DNA from: 2-01-FULL-41-14 sp046317875
GTDB taxonomy: Bacteria > Pseudomonadota > Alphaproteobacteria > UBA7879 > UBA5542
Direction: 5' to 3'
DNA length: 64,000 bases
NCBI GenBank assembly: GCA_046317875.1
Contig: JBKCVN010000023.1
Location: forward strand, 1-64,000
In this document: positions 15,639-24,149 of the stretch, one piece after another
Layout of the letters: each line of letters begins with the position of its first letter
How positions within the stretch are numbered: the stretch's first letter is position 1
Notes under the pieces: model-generated
What the model saw: only the letters and a program-made list of their open reading frames with translations
Told to the model about the DNA's origin: nothing
Database searches by the model: none
Made by a program: the position numbers and the translations under genes

Positions 15639-15667
15639 AAAAGCCCCTATATGGGGCTTTTCTTTTT
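15639..15667 (+). terminator. Rho-independent terminator of the IQ-motif gene
   Basis: AAAAGCCCC, loop TATAT, GGGGCTTTT, then CTTTTT. Nine-base-pair stem, 20 bases after the stop codon at 15619. Confidence 0.9.
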
Positions 15668-15773
15668 ACAGATCATCTTTAGCTTAGAATTTTTTCTGGC
15701 TTTTCAGAGAAAAGTTTCCCATACTAAGAGAATAGAAAAATTTAAATAAATCCCCAAACAGAGGAGACAATCT

Positions 15774-16223
15774 ATGAGCAAAATAACAAAGTCTTTGATA
15801 ATCAGTTTTGTCTGGTTTTTATTAAATCCTACTTATGCAGCGCATCATGAAGGCGTTTATCGTAATGCACCCACTCCTCCTCCTTTGCCTGACGCCAATT
15901 ATTTTAAACCTAAACCTCTCAACCTCCCAAGAAGGGCTCCCTCTCCTTCCCCAGCGTCTTCTCCTTCTAGTTCCTTACGAAACCCACAAGGAACCGAAAA
16001 CCTTATGGCAGAACTGAGCAAAAAACTTAAAAGTCGGGGAGAGGTGGATAGCGGTTATAATTCTCCTTCTTCCAAATCCCCTTCCCCTACTGTTTCAACC
16101 AATGATAAAGGAATAGAATTAAAAAGAATTGAGGCTCAAATTAGATCTGTTCAAAGCAAAATGCGTGAATTAGAAAAAGAATTAAAAAAACTAGAAAGCC
16201 AACGGCAACAGCTTTTACGTTAA
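15774..16223 (+). CDS. Exported Pro-rich protein with coiled coil (Ena/VASP- or WH2-like layout)
   Basis: A 149-residue protein with a signal peptide (MSKITKSLIISFVWFLLNPT, cleavage near TYA-AH). Residues 31-66 are proline- and serine-rich, with NAPTPPPLPDANYF and PRRAPSPSPASSP. NLMAELSKKLKSR at 76-88 resembles short actin-binding helices (VASP GLMEEMNxLLAxRR; WH2). DSGYNS at 92-97 fits the DSGxxS pattern. Residues 114-149 form a heptad coiled coil (ELKRIEAQIRSVQSKMRELE and on). AGAGGAG lies upstream of ATG 15774. The order Pro-rich, actin-like helix, coiled coil recalls Ena/VASP proteins; this is an analogy, not a proven homology. Confidence 0.55.
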   Translation: MSKITKSLIISFVWFLLNPTYAAHHEGVYRNAPTPPPLPDANYFKPKPLNLPRRAPSPSPASSPSSSLRNPQGTENLMAELSKKLKSRGEVDSGYNSPSSKSPSPTVSTNDKGIELKRIEAQIRSVQSKMRELEKELKKLESQRQQLLR

Positions 16224-16243
16224 AGAATATTATCCTTGCCTTC

Positions 16244-16804
16244 TCAGGTTTTTTCTTGGGGTGCGTGACGTTTTAGTTCCACATACAAGGCCCCCTGACC
16301 CCCATCTTGGGGGCGGGCGGGGCTGATGGAAAGAATGCCCGGAAATTCCCGGGTGTTTTCCAACCACAGGGGCACATTCTGCCGCAAAACACCCATGGGA
16401 GGTTCATCCTGCCCATTCCGTTCTGAAAAATTTTTCTTTTGGCCCTTGCCAGTGATGATAAGCACCACTTTAAACTGTTGGGAAAGGGCCCAGGCTAAAA
16501 AGCGTTTCAAAGACCCATACGCTTCCTGTTGGGTTTGTCCGTGCAAATCCAGGGTGGCCTGGATGGTGTAGCTGCCTTTACGTAATTTCCGGGTCAGTTC
16601 ACGATCTTGATGGGGCTTAAAAACAGGTTTAAAGGACCCTTCTGCCGCCGTCGGCAAAACGGGAACAGAATCCTTTTCAAAAGATATATCTTTCCTTTGG
16701 GGTGCAGGATCTAAGCTGGACGGCACTATAGGGGCGGACCGCTTCTTTAGGGGCTTGATGGTACGGGCCACCTGGTCCCATATCTTTTTATCCTCAGGCG
16801 TCAT
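16244..16804 (-). CDS. Smr domain protein
   Basis: A 186-residue protein with a disordered N-terminal half and a C-terminal Smr (MutS2-related) domain: ATLDLHGQTQQEAYGSLKRF, VVLIITGKGQ and GGQGALYVELKRH. The LDLHG and TGKG motifs are intact. Smr domains bind or cut nucleic acids; members act in ribosome rescue or DNA repair, and the exact role of this alphaproteobacterial type is unknown. Its ATG overlaps the mltA stop by four bases. The Tim44-like, mltA, Smr order is common in Alphaproteobacteria. Confidence 0.88.
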   Translation of the reverse strand: MTPEDKKIWDQVARTIKPLKKRSAPIVPSSLDPAPQRKDISFEKDSVPVLPTAAEGSFKPVFKPHQDRELTRKLRKGSYTIQATLDLHGQTQQEAYGSLKRFLAWALSQQFKVVLIITGKGQKKNFSERNGQDEPPMGVLRQNVPLWLENTREFPGILSISPARPQDGGQGALYVELKRHAPQEKT

Positions 16805-17982
16805 TTGTTTTTTAACAAATAAGACCGGGGCACCGAAACCCGTTTGGGCAGCAACACATAGTACTGGCCCTTTGATTTCATCTTTCCCGCCCTTTCCATG
16901 GCATCCTTGCCAAAACCCCAGAAAAAATCTCCCCGCACGGCCCCGCGGATGGCCCCTCCCGTATCTTGGGCAATCATCAGCCGGCGCTCTTGGATATAAT
17001 TATCGGGGTGGCGTCCATCAAACCACAAGGGGCACCCCATGGGCAACCACCGTCGGTCGATTGCCATACTCCGCAAGGGGGTTAGGGGCACACCCATGCA
17101 TCCAATGGGTCCATCACCTTTGTTTTCCACTTCCCGAAAGAATATATAAGAGGGGTTTTTATGCATCAACACACGCGCCTGGTCGGGAAAGCGCGCCATC
17201 CATCCCCGAATAGATTGCATGGACACATCCTTGGTATCCATAATATTGTTATGGACCAGTTCACGCCCAATGGAAAAGAACGGATGCCCATTAGAGGCCG
17301 CATAGTTCACCCGCATCACTTGACCATCGGGTAAAGTCACCCGGCCCGACCCCTGAATATGCAAGAAGAACGCCTCCACCGGATCATCCACCCAGACCAG
17401 CTCGAGGCCCTTGCCTTCTAAAGCGCCCTTATCAATGGCCGCCCGATCGTAATAGGGGACAATTTTCCCCCAACTAAGCACACCCCATTTTTTTTCCTTA
17501 TCCTGTGACAAAAGAAGTTCGGGGGGCTTTTTATATAAAGGATACCAAAATTTAGGTGTTTTTTGGCGCGACCCATTCAAAGAACTTTCGTAATACCCCG
17601 TAAATAATCCTTCGGGATCCCCGTTATCTGTCACCCGATAGGGCACAAAATGGGCTTCGAAAAAAGCACGTGTTTCCTGGGGGGATGCGCTATCAGAACA
17701 TTCCAAGGCTTGACGGCACACGGGATGCCAATCGCCCGCATAAGTACCCAATCCCAACGGTTCGGTGGGCTTCTTTTTTAAAAGAACTTTACACGAGATC
17801 TTAAAGGCTTTTAAAGCATGGGGGATATCATGATCCTGCTGCCAATCGGTCAAGGCATGAAAAGGCACAGATTCAAGCTTTATAACAGGCACCCTTCCCC
17901 CCCCTTTTCTTAAGGAAGAACATCCCCCTAGCAGCAGAAGGGAGACCACAACACCCAACAGAGAAAGTCTAGATCCCCTCAT
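16801..17982 (-). CDS. mltA: Membrane-bound lytic murein transglycosylase A (lipoprotein)
   Basis: Cleaves the MurNAc-GlcNAc bond of peptidoglycan to give 1,6-anhydro ends. The 393 residues start with a lipoprotein signal, LLLLGGC with Cys near 21. The barrel domain includes FTGYYESSLNGS and RVNYAASNGHPFF, and the C-terminal 3D region is MIAQDTGGAIRGAVRGDFFWGFG with the catalytic Asp. Full length. It overlaps the Tim44-like gene by 14 bases and the Smr gene by 4, so the three are co-translated. The presence of a murein hydrolase implies a peptidoglycan wall. Confidence 0.95.
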   Translation of the reverse strand: MRGSRLSLLGVVVSLLLLGGCSSLRKGGGRVPVIKLESVPFHALTDWQQDHDIPHALKAFKISCKVLLKKKPTEPLGLGTYAGDWHPVCRQALECSDSASPQETRAFFEAHFVPYRVTDNGDPEGLFTGYYESSLNGSRQKTPKFWYPLYKKPPELLLSQDKEKKWGVLSWGKIVPYYDRAAIDKGALEGKGLELVWVDDPVEAFFLHIQGSGRVTLPDGQVMRVNYAASNGHPFFSIGRELVHNNIMDTKDVSMQSIRGWMARFPDQARVLMHKNPSYIFFREVENKGDGPIGCMGVPLTPLRSMAIDRRWLPMGCPLWFDGRHPDNYIQERRLMIAQDTGGAIRGAVRGDFFWGFGKDAMERAGKMKSKGQYYVLLPKRVSVPRSYLLKNK

Positions 17983-18595
17983 AGGGCATAATTCCTGAAA
18001 GCATCCAGGGCCCTTTTGATTTTAGGGGACGTTCAAATGTCCATAGTTCACTAATTCTATCAATAAAACCAGCATCCCCCGCAATAACTTTCCCTGCCTC
18101 ATTTTTACGAATTTGTGTTTGTTCGGATACAAAGTGCACATCAATGTGGGCCACATCGGGTGATGTACGAATATCCTTCACTTCAGCCGACACCAACCGA
18201 AAAAATTCAAGGTGTGTGGTGATTTTTTTCTGGCCCAGAGCATCCAACTCTTTTGTATAGGTTGCCATCAGCTTGTCTTTTAAAAAAACGGATAAGGAAT
18301 CCTTATCACCTTTCACAAAGGCCTGGATGATTTGTTCAAAGGCATCCTTTATTTTTTCGATAAAATCTTCCACCGAAAATTTGCGGTCATGTTTTTGTAA
18401 ATCTTGCAATCCTGGAAAAGATGGGCCTAAAATAGCTAAAGTTGCTTCGGCACGCGTGGGGGTTACATCCACCACGTTTTCAGAAGCGGGATAGAAAAAA
18501 CGTCGCTCATTCCCCGTTCTGCGGCCCAGGCGCAGGTACAGGATAAATCCAATTCCCAGAGTGACTAATAAAAAAATAAGATCGATAAATTGCAT
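17969..18595 (-). CDS. Tim44-like domain protein
   Basis: A 208-residue protein with one N-terminal membrane helix (MQFIDLIFLLVTLGIGFILY) and a C-terminal Tim44-like domain (about 75-205: FSVEDFIEKIKDAFEQIIQA, EFFRLVSAEVKDIRTSPDVA, ISELWTFERPLKSKGPWML). Alphaproteobacterial homologues of the mitochondrial import component Tim44 are inner-membrane proteins of uncertain role. First gene of the Tim44-mltA-Smr operon, divergent from the malic enzyme gene with 85 bases between. Confidence 0.88.
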   Translation of the reverse strand: MQFIDLIFLLVTLGIGFILYLRLGRRTGNERRFFYPASENVVDVTPTRAEATLAILGPSFPGLQDLQKHDRKFSVEDFIEKIKDAFEQIIQAFVKGDKDSLSVFLKDKLMATYTKELDALGQKKITTHLEFFRLVSAEVKDIRTSPDVAHIDVHFVSEQTQIRKNEAGKVIAGDAGFIDRISELWTFERPLKSKGPWMLSGIMPYEGI

Positions 18596-18680
18596 ATGGT
18601 TACCTTCTTAATAATCTGTTATACACACACTATTAGAAATTCACAATATTGTATAGAAAAACAGCACTAGGGATATATAA

Positions 18681-19952
18681 ATGACAATAGATTTAAAAAA
18701 GACCCAAGCTCTTGACTACCATGCCGAAGGCAAACCCGGTAAACTGGAAATTGTACCCACTAAAAAAATGGAAAACCAAGCCGATCTGGCGCTTGCCTAT
18801 TCCCCGGGTGTAGCCGTTCCCTGCCTAGAAATCGAAAAAGATCCGGCGCTAGCTTATACCTATACTAACAAAGGAAATATGGTGGCTGTTATCTCTAATG
18901 GTACCGCTGTTTTGGGGTTGGGGAATATTGGGGCCCAGGCTTCTAAGCCCGTCATGGAAGGCAAAGCTGTTTTGTTTAAGAAATTTGCAAATGTAGACAG
19001 CATTGATTTGGAAGTTGATACCCAAGATCCTGAGACGTTTATTACAGTAGTGCGCCATCTAGGCCCCAGCTTTGGGGGAATTAACCTAGAGGACATTAAA
19101 GCCCCCGAGTGCTTTATGATCGAAGACATTCTGAAGAAAGAAATGGATATTCCCGTATTTCATGACGATCAACATGGAACGGCCATTTGTGTTCTGGCTG
19201 CATTGATAAATGCTTGTGAAATGACCGATCGTCACTTCTCTCAGATTAAAATTGTGATTAATGGCGCCGGGGCTGCGGCGATTGCTTGTGCCGATCTTCT
19301 GGTGGCCCGAGGGGTGCAAAAAGAAAACCTAATATTGGTGGATCGTACCGGGGTGATTTACAAGGGGCGTAGCGAGGGGATGAACATCTGGAAAGAGCAG
19401 TTTGCCGCTAATACATCTCACCGTACCCTGGCCGATGCGGCCCAAGGGGCTGATGTGCTTATCGGTCTTTCTTCTAAGGGAGCCTTTACAGCAGATATGG
19501 TACGATCTATGGCCACCAAGCCCATTATTTTTGCCATGGCTAACCCTGATCCTGAAATTAGACCTGATGAAGTTAAATCCCATGTTCCCGATGCCATTAT
19601 GGCAACGGGGCGGTCAGATTACCCGAACCAGATCAACAATGTTGTTTGCTTTCCCTTTCTGTTTCGGGGCGCCTTAGATTGCCGGGCTAAAGAAATCAAC
19701 CAAGCCATGAAAGTGGCGGCCGCCCAAGCCATTGCAGAATTGGCCAAAGAAGAAGTCCCAGCGTCTGTTTTAACCGCCTATAAAAAAGAAAAATTATCCT
19801 TTGGACCCGACTATATTCTGCCTGTGCCTTTGGATCCCCGACTTATTTATAAGGTGGCGCCAGCGGTAGCCAAAGCAGCCATGGATACGGGCATCGCACA
19901 AGTTCCCCTGAATGATTTAAAGGCCTATGCAGAAAAATTAAAAAACAAATAG
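18681..19952 (+). CDS. Malic enzyme, short form without phosphotransacetylase domain
   Basis: Oxidatively decarboxylates malate to pyruvate with NAD(P). The 423 residues cover the malic N-terminal domain (DLALAYSPGVAVPCLEIE, GNMVAVISNGTAVLGLGNIG, GKAVLFKKFANVDSIDLEVD), the metal site ECFMIEDIL/PVFHDDQHGTAICVLAAL, and the dinucleotide fold VINGAGAAAIACADLL. Most alphaproteobacterial relatives are ~760 residues with a C-terminal phosphotransacetylase-like domain, which is absent. A terminator directly after the stop argues the short form is natural. NAD or NADP preference cannot be read reliably. Confidence 0.93.
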   Translation: MTIDLKKTQALDYHAEGKPGKLEIVPTKKMENQADLALAYSPGVAVPCLEIEKDPALAYTYTNKGNMVAVISNGTAVLGLGNIGAQASKPVMEGKAVLFKKFANVDSIDLEVDTQDPETFITVVRHLGPSFGGINLEDIKAPECFMIEDILKKEMDIPVFHDDQHGTAICVLAALINACEMTDRHFSQIKIVINGAGAAAIACADLLVARGVQKENLILVDRTGVIYKGRSEGMNIWKEQFAANTSHRTLADAAQGADVLIGLSSKGAFTADMVRSMATKPIIFAMANPDPEIRPDEVKSHVPDAIMATGRSDYPNQINNVVCFPFLFRGALDCRAKEINQAMKVAAAQAIAELAKEEVPASVLTAYKKEKLSFGPDYILPVPLDPRLIYKVAPAVAKAAMDTGIAQVPLNDLKAYAEKLKNK

Positions 19953-19956
19953 TGTT

Positions 19957-20778
19957 TTATTGCTTAACGGCTTCATTAACATGGTGAAGCCGTAGCTTTT
20001 TTATACGCCGTGCATCGCAGGCCAAAACTTCAAAGACCAGACCCGAGCCATGTTTAATCAGCTCGCCCCGAGCAGGAATGTGGCCCGCTAAGGAAGATAC
20101 AAGACCTCCAATGGTGTCCGTATCACTCTTTTTATCCTGCAAAATAAGCCCTGGTACTTCACGTTCCAGATCTTCTAATGTCATCCGCCCATCCAAAGTA
20201 ATCGTATGGTCTTTATGAACCACCATGGGGGTCACCTCGGATAGTTGATCCAGGTCCACCTCGCCAATAATCTTTTCAGATATGTCACTTAGGGTCACCA
20301 GCCCATCAACACCGCCAAACTCATCCACCACCACAGCCATATAGGTTTTGGATTCTTTCATCTTGAAAATCAAATCCATACATGACAAAGAAGGAGACAC
20401 GAATAAAATAGGCTCAATATACTTTTCTAGTTTCACTTTTTCTAAATTATCTTCGGACAGTAAGACCTTTTTCAAACTGATTTTACCCACAATTTTGTCT
20501 AAATCGTGACGACAGGCTGGGAACGTATTGTGGGATGATTTTAAGACATATTTATGAACTTTGGTGACAGGCTGTTCCAAATCAATCCAATCAATATCTG
20601 CTCGGGGGGTCATCACTTCATGCACGGGCAGGTCAAAAAGCGGTAAAATATTTTGAATAACAGCTATTTTAGACTGATCTTCCACAGCAAACCCATGGGG
20701 ACATGAACTTTCCCCTGATTGCACCGACTGGCCAGATGATCCCGCCCAGACAGATTTCACATACTTTAATAATTTCAT
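19957..20778 (-). CDS. corC: CorC/HlyC-type CBS domain protein
   Basis: A 273-residue cytoplasmic protein with two CBS domains (LPVHEVMTPRADIDWIDL at ~50 and the repeat at ~115-180: EPILFVSPSLSCMDLIFKM, YMAVVVDEFGGVDGLVTL) and a C-terminal CorC_HlyC domain (GRMTLEDLEREVPGL). No membrane segments, so it is the soluble CorC type linked to ion transport or membrane maintenance; the biochemical role is unclear. It overlaps ybeY by four bases in the alphaproteobacterial order miaB-phoH-ybeY-corC; lnt, which often follows, is instead at 37388. Confidence 0.9.
   Translation of the reverse strand: MKLLKYVKSVWAGSSGQSVQSGESSCPHGFAVEDQSKIAVIQNILPLFDLPVHEVMTPRADIDWIDLEQPVTKVHKYVLKSSHNTFPACRHDLDKIVGKISLKKVLLSEDNLEKVKLEKYIEPILFVSPSLSCMDLIFKMKESKTYMAVVVDEFGGVDGLVTLSDISEKIIGEVDLDQLSEVTPMVVHKDHTITLDGRMTLEDLEREVPGLILQDKKSDTDTIGGLVSSLAGHIPARGELIKHGSGLVFEVLACDARRIKKLRLHHVNEAVKQ
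19967..20002 (+). terminator. Terminator of the malic enzyme gene, inside the corC 3' end
   Basis: ACGGCTTCA, nine-base loop, TGAAGCCGT, then AGCTTTTTT. It begins 14 bases after the malic enzyme stop, and its stem also encodes the last residues of corC on the other strand (stop at 19957). Confidence 0.75.
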
Positions 20779-21290
20779 TTTTTTTCATCCTCCTGATAGG
20801 GATTTGGCACACCCAAAGATTCTAAAATTTTAATTTCCAGCGCTTCCATTTCTTGGGCTTCATCCTCTTCCGCGTGGTCAAACCCCAGTAAATGAAGAAA
20901 CCCATGGACTATGAGATGCTGCAGATGATCTGAAAACACTTTTTTTTGGGCTACAGCTTCTTGTTGAAGGGTGGAATAAGACAACACAATGTCTCCCAAT
21001 AACACAAATTCAACGGGGGGTAAATATTGGCCCTTAGATAAATCGTCTTGGGGAAAAGAAAGCACATTAGTGGGCTTATCTTTATGACGATAGGACGCAT
21101 TCAAACTTTGCAATAATTCATCGTCTGCCAGCACCACATCCACATGGCCTTTCTTTTCCAGCAACGGGAAATAAGATCGGCACACCTTGACCACTTCTTC
21201 AATGGTGTGCAGCGTGGTTTCTAACTGGGGCTCCCAACCCCCAGAATGTACAGAAATATCAATCAAAGTCAGTGGATCAGGCTCGGTCAT
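20775..21290 (-). CDS. ybeY: Endoribonuclease YbeY
   Basis: Single-strand RNase involved in 16S rRNA 3' maturation and ribosome quality control. The 171 residues have the zinc motif HLIVHGFLHLLGFDH (H3xH5xH) and the preceding NASYRHKDKPTNVLSFPQ and LLGDIVLSYS segments. ATG 21290 is preferred to one seven codons upstream because it gives only a 14-base overlap with phoH; neither has a good ribosome site. It overlaps corC by four bases at the other end. Confidence 0.95.
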   Translation of the reverse strand: MTEPDPLTLIDISVHSGGWEPQLETTLHTIEEVVKVCRSYFPLLEKKGHVDVVLADDELLQSLNASYRHKDKPTNVLSFPQDDLSKGQYLPPVEFVLLGDIVLSYSTLQQEAVAQKKVFSDHLQHLIVHGFLHLLGFDHAEEDEAQEMEALEIKILESLGVPNPYQEDEKK

Positions 21291-22224
21291 AGGCACGCAA
21301 CACTTGGGCAACTAGGGGATGCCTGACCACATCACCGTCCGAAAACTTCATAACACCGATGGAACTAATCCCATCCAGTTTTTCTAAGGCATCCACCAAC
21401 CCTGATTTTTGTTGGAATGGTAAATCAATCTGGGTTATATCGCCCGTAATCACCATTCTCGAGTTTTCGCCCAAACGGGTTAGGAACATTTTCATCTGCA
21501 TAGTAGTGGTGTTTTGGGCTTCATCTAAAATAACATATGAATGTGATAATGTGCGTCCCCGCATAAAGGCTAGGGGGGCCACTTCAATAATCCCGCTCAT
21601 CATTAATTTCTCAAGCGTAGAGGCACTTAACATGTCATGCAGCGCATCAAAAATAGGTCTGAGATAGGGGTCTATTTTTTCTTTCAAATCTCCAGGTAAA
21701 AAGCCTAGCTTTTCCCCAGCTTCAATGGCGGGGCGCGATAACACCAAACGATCCACCTTGCCTGCCATTAATAACGAGACCCCCATGGCCACCGCCATAT
21801 AGGTTTTACCCGTTCCCGCCGGCCCTATGCCAAATACCAAATCATGACTATCTAACAGATTAATAAAATGGCTTTGGCTTTTATTGCGGGGGACAATCGC
21901 CCGATCTTCTGTTTTTAGTTTGATTTTAATATCCACATGGTCTCCCATGGCTTTGCCCACATGGGTCGCCATCGTCGAGTTATTCATTTGCCCCCCCGAT
22001 TGTAATAAATTATAAAGATTTTTCAAAACGCTTTCTGCTTGTTGAATTTTGCTTGAATCCCCCACCAGGGTAATAAAGTTCCCTCGCAAGCCAATTTGAA
22101 TTTCAAATTGAGAGGCTAATTTTTTTAAGTGCTCATTATGCGAGCCCACCAGTTGTTGAAGAATTTGGTTGTCTGAAAATTCAAGAATATTTTCTAAGAT
22201 AGGAGTTTTTTTTATGTCTGCCAT
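21277..22224 (-). CDS. phoH: PhoH family ATPase
   Basis: A 315-residue P-loop protein: an N-terminal KH-like region (1-110), Walker A FGIGPAGTGKTYMAVAMG, Walker B-like SYVILDEAQNTTTMQMKMFL and the downstream RLGENSRMVITGDITQIDLP. The PhoH/PhoL subfamily next to ybeY is believed to act with YbeY in RNA processing. It starts 14 bases after the miaB stop and overlaps ybeY, consistent with one operon. Confidence 0.94.
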   Translation of the reverse strand: MADIKKTPILENILEFSDNQILQQLVGSHNEHLKKLASQFEIQIGLRGNFITLVGDSSKIQQAESVLKNLYNLLQSGGQMNNSTMATHVGKAMGDHVDIKIKLKTEDRAIVPRNKSQSHFINLLDSHDLVFGIGPAGTGKTYMAVAMGVSLLMAGKVDRLVLSRPAIEAGEKLGFLPGDLKEKIDPYLRPIFDALHDMLSASTLEKLMMSGIIEVAPLAFMRGRTLSHSYVILDEAQNTTTMQMKMFLTRLGENSRMVITGDITQIDLPFQQKSGLVDALEKLDGISSIGVMKFSDGDVVRHPLVAQVLRAYDRA

Positions 22225-22237
22225 CCCTGTCTAAATA

Positions 22238-23593
22238 CTAAAGAACAATGCCTTTCAAAGCTTTAAAACCGGCTTCGGTTATTTTTACTTCTTTCACTGT
22301 TCCAATTATATCACACTTTCCTTCGGCGTGAACACCCTGCATGTAGGGACTTTTTCCAATAATCTGATTTTCGGCTGTCCCTTGTTTTTCAAACAGCACT
22401 GGAATGGTGGTTCCCACCAACGATTCATTGAACTTCATTTGTTGGTCATTCAGCAAGCTTTGCAGGCGTTGTAGTCTTTCATCTTGCACCTCTGTGGGCA
22501 CTTGTAAATCCATAACGGACGCAGGTGTCCCCGGCCGACGGCTATATTTAAAGCTATAGGCCAAAGCATAATTTACATCGCGCACCAACTGCATGGTATC
22601 TTCGAAATCTTTTTCTGATTCCCCTGGGAATCCCACGATAAAATCCGATGAAAAGGCCATATGGGGGCAGGCTTCGCGGAACATGCCAATAATGTCACGA
22701 TAGTGATTAGAGGTGTGCTGACGATTCATAAGCTTTAAAATACGATCAGACCCTGATTGAACGGGCAAATGAAGGAATGGCATAAGCTTTGCACAAGCCC
22801 CGTGGGCATTGGCCAATGCCTGATCCATATCCCTAGGGTGGGATGTGGTATATCGAATACGTTCCAACCCTTGAATATTGGCAAGTTCTAAACATAAACC
22901 TGCGATGCCCCATTCCCCCCCGGCAGGGCTTTTTCCATGATAAGCCGTCACATTTTGGCCCAGAAGGGTTATTTCCCTTACCCCTTGGGAAACCAAATGG
23001 TTCGCTTCGGAAAGAATTTCAGATACAGGTCTAGAAAATTCGGCCCCCCGCGTATAGGGCACCACACAATAGGTGCAAAATTTATCGCATCCTTCTTGAA
23101 TCGATAAAAAAGTGGACAACTGGTTATTAGAATCAGGCAAAGGCAAAGAATCAAATTTCGAGATGGCCGGAAATTCAGTACGAACCAATTTTTTCCGATC
23201 GTCTTCAGGCAAAGCACGGCGCGCTTTTTCTATCATTTCAGGCAGTTCGTGATAAGATTGGGGCCCGATCACCACGTCCACGTGGGGGGCTCGTCGCATA
23301 ATTTCTGGACCCTCTGCCTGTGCCACACATCCGGCCACCACCAGCAATCCTTCTTCGCCCTTATCTCTTTTCGCTTTTCGGTGCCCCTTCAAACGGCCCA
23401 GTTCTGAAAATACTTTTTCTGTGGCTTTTTCCCGAATGTGGCAGGTGTTCACAATACTGATATTCGCGTCTTTGGGCGTATCGGTCAGTTCATAGCCATG
23501 CATTTTTAAAAGCTGGGTCATACGCTCGGAATCATAGACGTTCATCTGGCATCCGTACGTTTTCACATATAATTTTTTCAAGGAATCGGTCAT
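22238..23593 (-). CDS. miaB: tRNA-2-methylthio-N6-dimethylallyladenosine synthase
   Basis: Radical SAM methylthiotransferase that adds the 2-methylthio group to i6A37 of tRNA. The 451 residues show the UPF0004 domain (VKTYGCQMNVYDSERM with Cys, then NTCHIREKATEK and VVAGCVAQAEG), the radical SAM cluster motif CDKFCTYCVVPYTRGAE, and a TRAM-like C-terminus. Length is typical. First gene of the leftward run miaB-phoH-ybeY-corC; 90 bases separate it from the upstream Nudix gene. Confidence 0.96.
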   Translation of the reverse strand: MTDSLKKLYVKTYGCQMNVYDSERMTQLLKMHGYELTDTPKDANISIVNTCHIREKATEKVFSELGRLKGHRKAKRDKGEEGLLVVAGCVAQAEGPEIMRRAPHVDVVIGPQSYHELPEMIEKARRALPEDDRKKLVRTEFPAISKFDSLPLPDSNNQLSTFLSIQEGCDKFCTYCVVPYTRGAEFSRPVSEILSEANHLVSQGVREITLLGQNVTAYHGKSPAGGEWGIAGLCLELANIQGLERIRYTTSHPRDMDQALANAHGACAKLMPFLHLPVQSGSDRILKLMNRQHTSNHYRDIIGMFREACPHMAFSSDFIVGFPGESEKDFEDTMQLVRDVNYALAYSFKYSRRPGTPASVMDLQVPTEVQDERLQRLQSLLNDQQMKFNESLVGTTIPVLFEKQGTAENQIIGKSPYMQGVHAEGKCDIIGTVKEVKITEAGFKALKGIVL

Positions 23594-23683
23594 GGTTTTA
23601 AAACTCTATAAAGCTTGTGTTTTAGTACATATTAAAAAGAGATGCAAGGCTCATAGACTTGAAGAGCTTTATCAGAAGGAAAT

Positions 23684-24148
23684 CTATATCAGAACCGTAC
23701 TGGAAAAAGACTGAAAATGATGATTTTTTATCCAGTCTAAAATTACTTTTTTCAAGGGTTCGGCCCTAAAATCAACATCCCCCAGAGATGAAACGGGCAG
23801 CCAGGTCAATTCTAAATGATTCACTTGTTGGGTTAGTGGCATTTGGGGACTAAGAAAAGGCGATTCGACCTGAAAAAGAAAGGTGTATTCGTGATTATGA
23901 CAAATACTGCTGTGGCCTGGTTCAAAGATATATTCTAAGCAGCCCAGAAATTTTTGAATCGAGGCTTCCACACCCACTTCTTCTTGTATCTCTCGCAACA
24001 AAGCCTGTTGCGCCGATTCGCCATGCTCAACATGTCCCCCTGGCAAAAAATAAAAGTTCTTTGCCAAGTCCAAAGTTTTGCACACTAAAATATGACCGTC
24101 TTTTAAAACAATCCCGCGGGTTAACACATGGGGCTGGTCGTTTTTCAT
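23684..24148 (-). CDS. Nudix hydrolase
   Basis: A 154-residue hydrolase with a complete Nudix box: GGHVEHGESAQQALLREIQEEVG (key G, E, REIQEE), which binds Mg and cleaves a nucleoside diphosphate linked to another group. The substrate cannot be read. A related protein lies at 42095-42562 with the same extra features (ILVC near the start, LGxLEYxF and the HEYxFxF block), so the two are paralogues. It is one base from secA, so it may be translated in the same message. Confidence 0.9.
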   Translation of the reverse strand: MKNDQPHVLTRGIVLKDGHILVCKTLDLAKNFYFLPGGHVEHGESAQQALLREIQEEVGVEASIQKFLGCLEYIFEPGHSSICHNHEYTFLFQVESPFLSPQMPLTQQVNHLELTWLPVSSLGDVDFRAEPLKKVILDWIKNHHFQSFSSTVLI

Positions 24149-24149
24149 C

